From positions 1 through 6,652 of the forward strand of contig JAJUJN010000115.1 in assembly GCA_029265335.1 (NCBI GenBank): a DNA stretch of 6,652 nt. Reading direction: 5' to 3'. The notes under the pieces were generated by a model. The model did not search any database. It worked only from the letters and a program-made list of their open reading frames with translations, and was not told where the DNA came from. This document shows, piece after piece, positions 1 through 6,303 of this stretch; the first letter of the stretch is position 1, and every line of letters starts with the position of its first letter. This DNA is from Alcaligenaceae bacterium. Lineage in GTDB: Bacteria > Pseudomonadota > Gammaproteobacteria > Burkholderiales > Burkholderiaceae_B. A program made the translations under genes and the position numbers.

Positions 1-722
1 GGAATCGACGAGTGGTGGGTGCGCTGGCGCACTGGCATTTTGCGCCCACGACGAGGGCCCGCGACCAGCTCCTCGCCGAAAATGTGTTGGCCTCGCGAAT
101 CTTTGTGACGGGTCACACCGTGATCGATGCCTTGCAGCAAACTTGCCAACGGCTCGACGCAAGCGCGGAGTTGCGTGCCGAAGCTCACGCGCAGTTGCCC
201 GCCAATGTACTTGATCGGCCCTTTGTACTGGTCACAGGCCATCGACGAGAAAATTTCGGCGATGGTTTTGATCGCATCTGCGCTGCACTGGCCCGGCTGG
301 CGGTGGAGTTTCCCGAAGTGAACTTTGTGTATCCGGTGCATCTCAATCCGAACGTCCGCGAGCCAGTGCATCGTCGTTTGGGTGAGGTGGGAAATGTGTG
401 GCTCATGGAGCCGCTCGATTACCTGCCCTTTGTGGAGTTGCTGCGGCATTGTGAACTGGTGCTGACCGACTCCGGTGGCCTGCAAGAAGAAGCTCCCGCC
501 TTGGGCAAGCCGGTATTGGTCATGCGCAATACGACCGAGAGGCCCGAGGCCCTGGAATCGGGTACGGCCAAGCTCGTGGGCACCGACCCGGATCGGATCG
601 TGGCAGAAACCTGTACCTTGCTGCGTGACCGCGCAGCGTATAGCAAAATGGCGCGAGCGCATAACCCTTTTGGCGATGGCCAGGCCGCCCGCAGGATTGC
701 CCAGATTTTGGCGCTGCGTTAA
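1..722 (+). CDS. wecB: UDP-N-acetylglucosamine 2-epimerase (non-hydrolysing), 3' part
   Basis: This cytoplasmic enzyme interconverts UDP-GlcNAc and UDP-ManNAc, a precursor for ManNAc- or ManNAcA-containing polysaccharides. The gene runs in from the left edge: the frame is open from base 3 (Asn-Arg-Arg-Val) with no start, and 239 residues are visible. E. coli WecB has about 376 residues, so roughly the first 135-140 are missing. The visible part follows E. coli WecB closely as I remember it. Landmarks in order are the HWHFAPT segment, FVTGHTVIDAL, the active-site stretch TGHRRENFG, YPVHLNPNVREP, the UDP-binding TDSGGLQEEAP, KPVLVMR..TERPEA, LVGTD, and the C-terminal RAHNPFGDGQA. The GTG at base 12 is internal, not a start, because homology continues upstream of it. 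The TAA stop (720-722) overlaps the stop of the opposing glycosyltransferase gene. The family call is very secure; which polysaccharide it serves cannot be read here. Confidence 0.95.
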   Translation, partial: NRRVVGALAHWHFAPTTRARDQLLAENVLASRIFVTGHTVIDALQQTCQRLDASAELRAEAHAQLPANVLDRPFVLVTGHRRENFGDGFDRICAALARLAVEFPEVNFVYPVHLNPNVREPVHRRLGEVGNVWLMEPLDYLPFVELLRHCELVLTDSGGLQEEAPALGKPVLVMRNTTERPEALESGTAKLVGTDPDRIVAETCTLLRDRAAYSKMARAHNPFGDGQAARRIAQILALR

Positions 723-1525
723 TGCCGATGCTTGCGCATACCCATCCAGGCGTAGTGGCCAAAAAACCAGGCGGCTCGCCACCAGGGCAGTGACAAGGCC
801 TGGCGATAAATGCGCCACTGCCAGCGGGCCGCACGCGACTTTGAAGCCGAGAGCGAGCTTCGACGCCGGCAATACACTGCGAGCGATTGCGGTATGCCCA
901 AGGCCGGCCCATGTTGTTGCAGGATGCTCAGCCAGGTAAGGTAATCTTCGTGCGGAAAGCCTGTGGGCATCCACACTTTGCCGATGCGAGCCTGGTTGTA
1001 CATGGCCGTGAGGCAGCCCACTCGGTTGCTGCGCAGCATGGAGCCCAGGGTGATCTGTGGAGGTGCGGCAACCTCCCCCAGCGAGCGGCCCGACTCATCT
1101 TCCATGTGATAGCTCGTGGCCGAAAACACCGCAGCATCCGCCTTCATGGCCGCAACCTGCACCTGCAGCTTCTGGGGTAGCCAGCGGTCGTCTGCGTCTA
1201 GAAAACTGATGAACTCGCCTCGGGCTGCGGCTATTCCCGTGTTGCGCGCGCCCGACACACCCTTGGCATAGTGATTAGCCAGCACCCGAATACGATGGTC
1301 GGCGGCCGCCGCAGCGAGAGCAATTTGACGACTTCGATCGTTGGAACCGTCGTCGACAATCCAAAGCTCCCAGCTTGGATAAGTTTGCGCTTGTACGGAC
1401 CGAATCGCTTGAAGCAGAAAGTCTTCGGCGTTGAAGACCGGCGTGATGATCGAAACCAGCCCGGGAACGCAAGGCCTGGCTTTTTCGGTCGGTGCGGCGA
1501 AGGCGGGAAAAAAGAGGTTCGGCAT
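719..1525 (-). CDS. Family 2 glycosyltransferase, TuaG-like
   Basis: This is a probable cytoplasmic or membrane-associated inverting glycosyltransferase that adds one sugar to a lipid-linked surface polysaccharide. From the ATG at 1525 it has 268 residues. A GT-A fold of family GT2 is shown by VSIITPVFNAE (about 24-34), the nucleotide-binding VDDGSND (57-63), ARNTGIAAARG (93-103) and the metal-binding FLDADDRW (108-115). HEDYLTW near 192-198 fits the catalytic-base region. The C-terminal part, with GCLTAMY, a YCRRRSSLSASK-type segment and a WQWRIYR stretch, resembles TuaG (teichuronic acid) and related transferases. Donor and acceptor cannot be deduced. A TTG at 1546 would add seven residues and give a TTGA overlap with the upstream sugar transferase stop. 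I prefer ATG because the conserved domain begins well inside, but neither start has a clear Shine-Dalgarno. It is the second gene of a minus-strand pair, and its TAA stop lies at 719-721. Confidence 0.9.
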   Translation of the reverse strand: MPNLFFPAFAAPTEKARPCVPGLVSIITPVFNAEDFLLQAIRSVQAQTYPSWELWIVDDGSNDRSRQIALAAAAADHRIRVLANHYAKGVSGARNTGIAAARGEFISFLDADDRWLPQKLQVQVAAMKADAAVFSATSYHMEDESGRSLGEVAAPPQITLGSMLRSNRVGCLTAMYNQARIGKVWMPTGFPHEDYLTWLSILQQHGPALGIPQSLAVYCRRRSSLSASKSRAARWQWRIYRQALSLPWWRAAWFFGHYAWMGMRKHRH

Positions 1526-1542
1526 GGGATATGACGAGTGAG

Positions 1543-2814
1543 TCAACGAGCGCCGAACCCGGTCAACAGGGTTTGCACCGTGCGCAGCACGATGAAGAGA
1601 TCGAGCGCCAGTGAACAGTGTTTGATGTAATAGAAGTCGTACTCGATCTTGATCCGGGTGTTGTCGGTGTCGTCGGCATAGCCCTGGCTCACTTGAGCCC
1701 AGCCGGTAATGCCGGGGCGTACCACATGACGATAGGCATAGAACGGAATTTCTTCTTCAAACTGCCGCACAAATACATGTTGCTCGGGGCGCGGCCCGAT
1801 GAGGCTCATTTCACCGCGAATCACGTTGAGAAATTGCGGAATTTCGTCGATGCGCAACTTGCGAATGACTTGACCCACGCGGGTAACGCGGTCGTCGTCG
1901 GGGCTCGCAAAGCGAGGCTCCGTACTGTCAGTGTCAGCCACCATACTGCGGAATTTATAGATTCGAAAGGGGCGATTTCCCTGACCCACTCGCTCCTGAC
2001 TGTAGAAGATAGGCCCCGGCGATTCGAGCCGTATCAGCAGAGCAATGAGCAAGGTGAGGGGGAGCACGAGCGGCAGGCTGAGCACGATCAACAGGACATC
2101 CAACACATACTTAAGCCGCTCGTAAGTGGCCGAAGGCAACAGCGAACCCATGGGGTTCTCGGAGATATGCTGGATGCGCACTCGGCCGGTCAGCGATTCG
2201 AGGATGCGGGGCGCGTGGTAAACCGGGATTCGTGACAGCGCACAGGCAGCCAGAAAGCGTTCCCAGTCGGGGCCGGGGAGGGCGGCCAAATCAGCGATCA
2301 CGCCATCGTAGCGCCGGCCGTCGAGCTCTGGCCCTGCCAGTGGCCGAGCATCGACCGCGGGCAGCTCCAGCACGTCGCAGGCCGCACCGGTGGGCACAAC
2401 GGCGAACTTGGGCCGTTGAAAACGCCGGCGCAACAGAAACTCCACGTGGCACCAGAGCACCGTGCTGATGGCGGTTACCCCCATCAGCAGACGCGACATG
2501 TCGAGCCGGAGCAGCAAGGTGCCCAGCGTGATGAGGGCAAAAGTGAGTAGCACCTGCGGCGCCACATAGGCTGCCGAACGTGCCCCTGGATAGCGGGCGA
2601 GCGTATGCACCGCTGTGGCGGCGAGGCCATGGGCCAAAGAGGCAGCCACCAGCGCCGAACGCTGACCGAAATCGTAGTAGGTCAACTGTGGGCCCCACAA
2701 GACGATCGCGGGTAGCACGACGGCGATCAGCCAGCCCAGCAGCAGTGTGAAGGTGCGCGACAGAAGGATCTGTTCGTGCAAGCGATGATGACGGCGACTG
2801 AAAGGACGCGACAT
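1543..2814 (-). CDS. Polyprenyl-phosphate sugar-1-phosphate transferase (exopolysaccharide initiating enzyme, WcaJ/PssY type)
   Basis: This inner-membrane protein of 423 residues transfers a sugar-1-phosphate from a UDP-sugar to undecaprenyl phosphate, the first step of repeat-unit assembly. The N-terminal half has about four hydrophobic segments (roughly 20-40, 53-71, 82-102, 108-127), then a soluble region (about 135-225) in the place of the CoA-binding-like domain. The C-terminal bacterial sugar transferase domain starts with a hydrophobic segment at about 236-262. It continues with SPGPIFYSQERVG (265-277), KFRSM (287-291), R-I-D-E-I-P-Q-F-L-N-V (321-331) carrying the Asp323-Glu324 catalytic dyad known from PglC-type enzymes, LIGPRPE (338-344) and RPGITGWAQV (366-375). 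It is somewhat shorter than E. coli WcaJ (about 464), and the middle domain looks weakly conserved. ATG at 2814 is used; no strong ribosome binding site is visible. It is first in a unit with the glycosyltransferase and diverges from galE. The exact sugar (glucose, galactose or an N-acetyl sugar) is not determinable. Confidence 0.94.
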   Translation of the reverse strand: MSRPFSRRHHRLHEQILLSRTFTLLLGWLIAVVLPAIVLWGPQLTYYDFGQRSALVAASLAHGLAATAVHTLARYPGARSAAYVAPQVLLTFALITLGTLLLRLDMSRLLMGVTAISTVLWCHVEFLLRRRFQRPKFAVVPTGAACDVLELPAVDARPLAGPELDGRRYDGVIADLAALPGPDWERFLAACALSRIPVYHAPRILESLTGRVRIQHISENPMGSLLPSATYERLKYVLDVLLIVLSLPLVLPLTLLIALLIRLESPGPIFYSQERVGQGNRPFRIYKFRSMVADTDSTEPRFASPDDDRVTRVGQVIRKLRIDEIPQFLNVIRGEMSLIGPRPEQHVFVRQFEEEIPFYAYRHVVRPGITGWAQVSQGYADDTDNTRIKIEYDFYYIKHCSLALDLFIVLRTVQTLLTGFGAR

Positions 2815-2938
2815 GGAACGGTCGACAGAAGGCTGAGGTGGGAACCCCGGAATTGTAGGGCCTGCCTCAAGGCATAATGCGGAATGTTGAACGAGATGGA
2901 TTCTGGCGATGGTCGTATCGCCACGGGAACGGTTGAGA
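2815..2938. promoter_or_regulatory. Divergent intergenic region between the sugar transferase gene and galE
   Basis: This gap must carry the start signals for both the minus-strand polysaccharide unit and galE. Two -10-like hexamers face each other: CATAAT at 2873-2878 on the + strand and TACAAT at 2857-2852 on the - strand. Neither has a good -35 hexamer at 16-18 bp, so any promoters would be weak or activator-dependent. A perfect inverted repeat lies further right (2904-2923). The promoter assignment is tentative; that the region is non-coding and divergent is secure if galE starts at 2939. Confidence 0.35.
2904..2923. repeat. Perfect 7-bp inverted repeat upstream of galE
   Basis: TGGCGAT at 2904-2910 pairs exactly with ATCGCCA at 2917-2923 across a 6-base spacer, ending 15 bases before the preferred galE ATG (2939). 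As RNA it would be a short stem-loop just ahead of the ribosome binding region; as DNA it could be a dimeric operator. The alternative upstream ATG (2909) lies inside the left arm. Confidence 0.4.
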
Positions 2939-4018
2939 ATGTCGCAAGGCGAAACATTATTGGTGACGGGCGGAGCGGGTTACATCGGTTCGCATACTCT
3001 CGTTGAATTGTTGGCGGCGGGCCATGCCGTACTGGTGCTGGATAACTTCAGCAATAGCTGTGCCGCCGTGCTCGATCGGGTGGCCGAGCTCAGTGGGCGC
3101 GAAGTGCCCTGGGTAGAGGGGGATGTGCGCGACACGTCGTTGTTGCAAAAGGTGTTTGCCGAACAAGAGCAGCGCGGCACGCCCATCACCGCGGTGCTGC
3201 ACTTTGCAGCCCTCAAGGCGGTGGGTGAATCGGTGGCGGAGCCGCTGCGATACTACGACAACAACGTAGCCGGCACACTATCTTTATTGTCGGTCATGCA
3301 GCAGTTCAAGGTGCTGCGTTTTGTGTTCAGCTCTTCGGCCACCGTATATGGCGAGCCCACAGCATTGCCTTATGTCGAAGATCACCAGATCGCGCCCACG
3401 AATCCTTATGGTCACAGCAAGGCCATGGTTGAACAGCTGCTGCGCGACCTTTGCCAGGCACGCGAGCAGTTCACTGCGATCACGCTGCGCTACTTCAACC
3501 CCATTGGCGCGCACCCCAGCGGGCTGCTGGGCGAAGATCCGCACGATGTGCCCAACAACCTGTTTCCTTTCATCACTAAAGTGGCCGTGGGGCAATTGCC
3601 GGCGCTCCAGATCTTCGGCAACGATTACGAGACCCCCGATGGAACTGGCGTGCGCGATTACATTCACGTGGTAGACCTGGCACAAGGTCATCTGGCTGCG
3701 CTCGACTACGGTCGCAAGCAAAGTGGGTTTCATGCCTTCAACCTGGGTACGGGTCGCGGTACCAGTGTGCTGGAATTGGTGGCGGCTTTTGAGCGAGTTA
3801 CCGGGGCGGCGGTGCCCCGGCAATGGGCGGCTCGGCGACCGGGGGATATCGCCGCCGCCTGGGCCGACCCCAGTCTCGCCCGCGAGGTGTTGAGCTGGCA
3901 AGCGCGGCACACCATCGACGATATGTGTGCCGACGGTTGGCGCTGGCAGTCGCAGCATCCCGATGGTTACCGCACAGCTTCGCCGTCCGCGCCAGTTCGA
4001 GGCGATCCTGCCACGTGA
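2939..4018 (+). CDS. galE: UDP-glucose 4-epimerase
   Basis: This cytoplasmic NAD-dependent enzyme of the extended short-chain dehydrogenase family interconverts UDP-glucose and UDP-galactose, supplying UDP-Gal for polysaccharide and sugar metabolism. From ATG 2939 it has 359 residues. The NAD-binding Rossmann motif TGGAGYIGSH is at 10-19, the FAALKAVGES segment at 89-98, SSSATVYGEP at 131-140 with the catalytic Ser133, and Tyr157/Lys161 form the YxxxK pair in NPYGHSK. RYFNPIGAHPSGLLGEDP (184-201), GTGVRDYIHVVDLA (236-248) and FNLGTGRGTSV (267-277) are all typical of GalE. An in-frame ATG at 2909 would add ten residues; I reject it because family members start only a few residues before the first beta strand and because it falls in an inverted repeat. 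A weak GGGA (2925-2928) precedes 2939. The C-terminus runs about 15 residues past the usual end and looks unstructured. Its neighbours place it with the polysaccharide genes, although it has its own upstream region. Confidence 0.96.
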   Translation: MSQGETLLVTGGAGYIGSHTLVELLAAGHAVLVLDNFSNSCAAVLDRVAELSGREVPWVEGDVRDTSLLQKVFAEQEQRGTPITAVLHFAALKAVGESVAEPLRYYDNNVAGTLSLLSVMQQFKVLRFVFSSSATVYGEPTALPYVEDHQIAPTNPYGHSKAMVEQLLRDLCQAREQFTAITLRYFNPIGAHPSGLLGEDPHDVPNNLFPFITKVAVGQLPALQIFGNDYETPDGTGVRDYIHVVDLAQGHLAALDYGRKQSGFHAFNLGTGRGTSVLELVAAFERVTGAAVPRQWAARRPGDIAAAWADPSLAREVLSWQARHTIDDMCADGWRWQSQHPDGYRTASPSAPVRGDPAT

Positions 4019-4103
4019 ATCTGCTAACCTTCATTCAACGGGCCGCCACGGCCGATTTGGTGGCAATTTCAGCCACATGTTTGCAACTACGCAGGGAGTG
4101 ATC
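4019..4103 (+). promoter_or_regulatory. galE-dps intergenic leader with competing small inverted repeats
   Basis: The gap between galE and dps holds GGCCG(4041-4045)-CCA-CGGCC(4049-4053), a tight GC hairpin without a proper T-run, so it is at best a weak terminator for galE. GTGGC at 4060-4064 can pair either with GCCAC at 4045-4049 or with GCCAC at 4072-4076, so the foldings exclude each other. I see no convincing sigma-70 -35/-10 pair and no recognisable OxyR or Fur site by eye. A dps promoter is expected here or inside galE. Confidence 0.25.
4093..4098 (+). promoter_or_regulatory. Ribosome binding site of dps
   Basis: AGGGAG lies 5 bases before the ATG at 4104. It is the clearest Shine-Dalgarno in the window and fixes the dps start, ruling out the in-frame upstream starts inside the galE coding region. 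Confidence 0.75.
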
Positions 4104-4595
4104 ATGTCCAAAAAGACTGCAGTCGCCACAACCATCAATATCGGCATCTCCGCCGAAGATCGAGCTGCCATCGCAAAAGATCTGTCTCATTTGCTGGCCG
4201 ACTCCTACACGCTCTACCTCATGACGCACAACTTTCACTGGAACGTCACGGGGCCCATGTTCAACACCTTGCACGACATGTTCATGGACCAATACACTGA
4301 GCTGTGGAATTCGCTCGATGTCATCGCGGAACGCATTCGGGCGCTCGGCCATTTTGCGCCCGGCACCTATCGCGAATATGCCGAGCTCACCTCGATTACC
4401 GAGCCCAAAGAGGTTCCCGGAGCACTTGAAATGGTGGCGATGCTGGTCAAGGGCAACGAAGCCGTGGCCCAGACCGCTCGCAAGGCATTCGAGGCGGCAG
4501 ACAAGGCCAACGACCAACCCACGGCCGACCTTCTCACCCAACGTCTTGACGTGCACGAGAAAACCGCCTGGATGCTGCGGAGCCTTCTGCAGTGA
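4104..4595 (+). CDS. dps: Dps family DNA-binding ferritin-like protein
   Basis: This cytoplasmic or nucleoid protein of 163 residues is expected to form a 12-subunit shell that oxidises Fe(II) with peroxide, stores the iron and, in many members, binds DNA in stationary phase or oxidative stress. The four-helix ferritin-like domain fills almost the whole chain. The signature [16 protein letters not shown] (42-57) gives intersubunit ferroxidase ligands His45 and His57, and Asp72 and Glu76 in [12 protein letters not shown] complete the site by alignment to E. coli Dps His51, His63, Asp78 and Glu82. The position matching E. coli Asp67 is Met61, flanked by Asp58 and Asp62. The N-terminus carries Lys3 and Lys4, a possible minimal DNA-contact tail. 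The start is set by a strong ribosome binding site. The stop overlaps the GTG start of ubiA by 4 bp, so the two are probably translationally coupled. Confidence 0.94.
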   Translation: MSKKTAVATTINIGISAEDRAAIAKDLSHLLADSYTLYLMTHNFHWNVTGPMFNTLHDMFMDQYTELWNSLDVIAERIRALGHFAPGTYREYAELTSITEPKEVPGALEMVAMLVKGNEAVAQTARKAFEAADKANDQPTADLLTQRLDVHEKTAWMLRSLLQ

Positions 4596-5464
4596 CGGCA
4601 CTGGCGCACCGTTTCCATCTGTATGCACGCTTGGTGCGCCTGGATAAACCCATCGGCAGCCTGCTGCTGCTCTGGCCGACGCTCACGGCCTTGTGGCTGG
4701 CAGCCGATGGAGCTCCGGCCTGGTGGCTGGTGGTGATTTTTTCGCTTGGTACAGTGCTCATGCGCTCGGCCGGGTGCGCCATCAACGACTACTGGGACCG
4801 CGATTTCGATCTGCACGTGGAACGCACTCGCGAACGCGTGCTTACCACGGGCCAGATCTCCGAGCATGAGGCTCTCGCGGTGGCAGGCACCCTGGCGTTG
4901 TTGGCCTTTTTGCTGGTCTTGGCGCTGCCGCCGCTCGTCTGGCTATTGGCCGTGGTGGCCTTGCTGGTCGCTATTTCCTATCCTTTGCTCAAGCGCGTGT
5001 TCGGGCTGCCGCAAGCCTATCTGGGCATTGCATTCGGGTTTGGCATTCCCATGGCGTTTGCAGCCGTGCAGCAAACCGTGCCCCTCGAAGCCTGGACGCT
5101 GCTGTTGGCCAACGTGTTCTGGGCGCTCGCCTACGATACCGAGTACGCCATGGTGGATCGGCCCGACGACCTCAAGCTGGGCCTTAAAACCGCAGCTGTC
5201 ACCTTTGGTCGCTTCGATGTGGTCATGGTGGGCGTAAGCTATCTGCTCACCTTGTTGCTGTTGGCCTGGGTGGGTGCGAGGCTGACGCTCAACTGGGCTT
5301 GGTACGCTGGCCTGGTCGTGGCCGGCCTGATCGCCATTCGTCATCTGATCTGGATTCGCGGTCGCGACCGCGAACTTTGTTTTCGGGCATTTCTCAACAA
5401 TACGTGGTTCGGCTTCGCCGTGTTTGTGGGCGCAGTGCTGGCCACCTCCTTTTCGGGTGCGTAG
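4592..5464 (+). CDS. ubiA: 4-hydroxybenzoate polyprenyltransferase (ubiquinone biosynthesis)
   Basis: This integral inner-membrane prenyltransferase attaches the polyprenyl tail to 4-hydroxybenzoate, the first membrane step of ubiquinone synthesis. It has 290 residues, the usual length. Motifs are [15 protein letters not shown] (16-30), the first Asp-rich motif NDYWDRDFD (65-73) that binds Mg-diphosphate, and the second, [13 protein letters not shown] (181-193). About eight or nine hydrophobic helices are visible (for example 22-39, 45-62, 95-113, 115-133, 141-160, 208-227, 233-251, 270-288). The GTG start at 4592 forms a GTGA overlap with the dps stop, and the protein then aligns from its N-terminus with UbiA. 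Unlike the E. coli arrangement, ubiC (chorismate lyase) is not adjacent. proC follows after 5 bp. Chain length of the prenyl substrate (octaprenyl in many relatives) cannot be told from sequence by eye. Confidence 0.96.
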   Translation: MTALAHRFHLYARLVRLDKPIGSLLLLWPTLTALWLAADGAPAWWLVVIFSLGTVLMRSAGCAINDYWDRDFDLHVERTRERVLTTGQISEHEALAVAGTLALLAFLLVLALPPLVWLLAVVALLVAISYPLLKRVFGLPQAYLGIAFGFGIPMAFAAVQQTVPLEAWTLLLANVFWALAYDTEYAMVDRPDDLKLGLKTAAVTFGRFDVVMVGVSYLLTLLLLAWVGARLTLNWAWYAGLVVAGLIAIRHLIWIRGRDRELCFRAFLNNTWFGFAVFVGAVLATSFSGA

Positions 5465-5469
5465 CAGCC

Positions 5470-6303
5470 ATGACATCCCTCTCTGCCTCTGTGGCATTCA
5501 TTGGCGGCGGCAATATGGCGCAGGCATTGGCGCTCGGCCTGCTCCACGGGCCGCTGCCCGCGTCAAAATTGCACGTGATCGAGGTGAACGAAGCCAGTCG
5601 CGAGGCCTGGCATGAGCGTGGTGTGAGTGTGGCGGGTGAGCCCGACGAGCGTCTGGCGCAGTGCGACGTCTGGGTTTACGCGGTCAAGCCGCAGATCATG
5701 GCAGAAGTGGTGGCACAAACCCGGCCTTGGCTGCGCGAGCAACTTGTGATCAGCATCGCTGCCGGCGTGCGGGCAAGCACTTTGGCGCGTTGGTTGGTGC
5801 CCGAAGGCGCCAGCCCCTGGCCCAGGCTTGTGCGCTGCATGCCCAACACGCCTGCGTTGGTGGGCGCAGGTGTCACTGGTCTGGTGGCGTCCGCCGGGCT
5901 GTCCGAGGCCGACAAACAACTGGCAGATCACTTGCTTCAGGCTGTGGGCGAAACCGTCTGGTTGCAGAAAGAGTCCAGTCTCGACGCGGTCACCGCCTTG
6001 TCAGGCAGTGGGCCGGCCTATGTGTTTGCCTTTATCGAAGCCCTGATTCTGGGCGGCCAGCAGTTGGGCCTCGACGCCGAGCAAGCGCGCAAGTTGGCGC
6101 TGGGCACATTGGCCGGAGCCACACGGTTGGCGAGCGAGTCGGAAGATTCTCCTGGCGTGTTGCGCCAGAGGGTCACCTCGCCGGGCGGCACCACCGCGGC
6201 AGCCCTCGATGTGTTGGCGGCGCGGGGTTGGTCGGCCGCCGTGCAAGAGGCCATGCTGGCTGCCGCCAGGCGGGCCGAACAGCTGGGCGACGAACTCAGT
6301 TGA
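5470..6303 (+). CDS. proC: Pyrroline-5-carboxylate reductase
   Basis: This cytoplasmic enzyme catalyses the last step of proline synthesis, reducing 1-pyrroline-5-carboxylate to proline with NADPH or NADH. It has 277 residues, a normal length. The N-terminal Rossmann domain has FIGGGNMAQAL (10-20), AVKPQ (71-75) in the dinucleotide-binding region and ISIAAGV (94-100), followed by RCMPNTPALVGAG (122-134). The C-terminal helical dimerisation and substrate domain has TALSGSGPAYVF (175-186) and the family signature RVTSPGGTTAAAL (234-246). The ATG at 5470 lies 5 bp after the ubiA stop and matches the family N-terminus; the ribosome binding site is weak, so translation probably depends on coupling to ubiA. 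The TGA stop (6301-6303) lies 8 bp inside the region overlapped by the opposing reductase gene. Confidence 0.97.
   Translation: MTSLSASVAFIGGGNMAQALALGLLHGPLPASKLHVIEVNEASREAWHERGVSVAGEPDERLAQCDVWVYAVKPQIMAEVVAQTRPWLREQLVISIAAGVRASTLARWLVPEGASPWPRLVRCMPNTPALVGAGVTGLVASAGLSEADKQLADHLLQAVGETVWLQKESSLDAVTALSGSGPAYVFAFIEALILGGQQLGLDAEQARKLALGTLAGATRLASESEDSPGVLRQRVTSPGGTTAAALDVLAARGWSAAVQEAMLAAARRAEQLGDELS

Noticed and set aside
475..939. Open frame across the wecB end and the glycosyltransferase end on the + strand
   Set aside because: Out of frame with wecB and antisense to the transferase; Arg- and Ala-rich without any family features.
1618..2235. Open frame of about 205 codons on the + strand, antisense to the sugar transferase gene
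   Set aside because: It lies entirely opposite the conserved catalytic domain, its translation resembles no family, and long antisense frames are common in GC-rich coding DNA.
3284..3958. Open frame of about 224 codons antisense to galE
   Set aside because: It is fully inside galE, has no recognisable domain and no ribosome binding site; a shadow of a conserved gene.
3927..4103. In-frame N-terminal extension of dps starting inside galE
   Set aside because: The extra residues do not resemble Dps, and a strong AGGGAG site positions the start at 4104.
36..4362. Shared string CATTTTGCGCCC in wecB (near 36) and dps (near 4350)
   Set aside because: It encodes unrelated HFAP segments in two well-explained genes, occurs only twice and has no flanking similarity; chance.
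4035..4628. Open frame of about 197 codons antisense to dps
   Set aside because: Its His- and Gly-rich translation mirrors dps codon bias and has no family resemblance.
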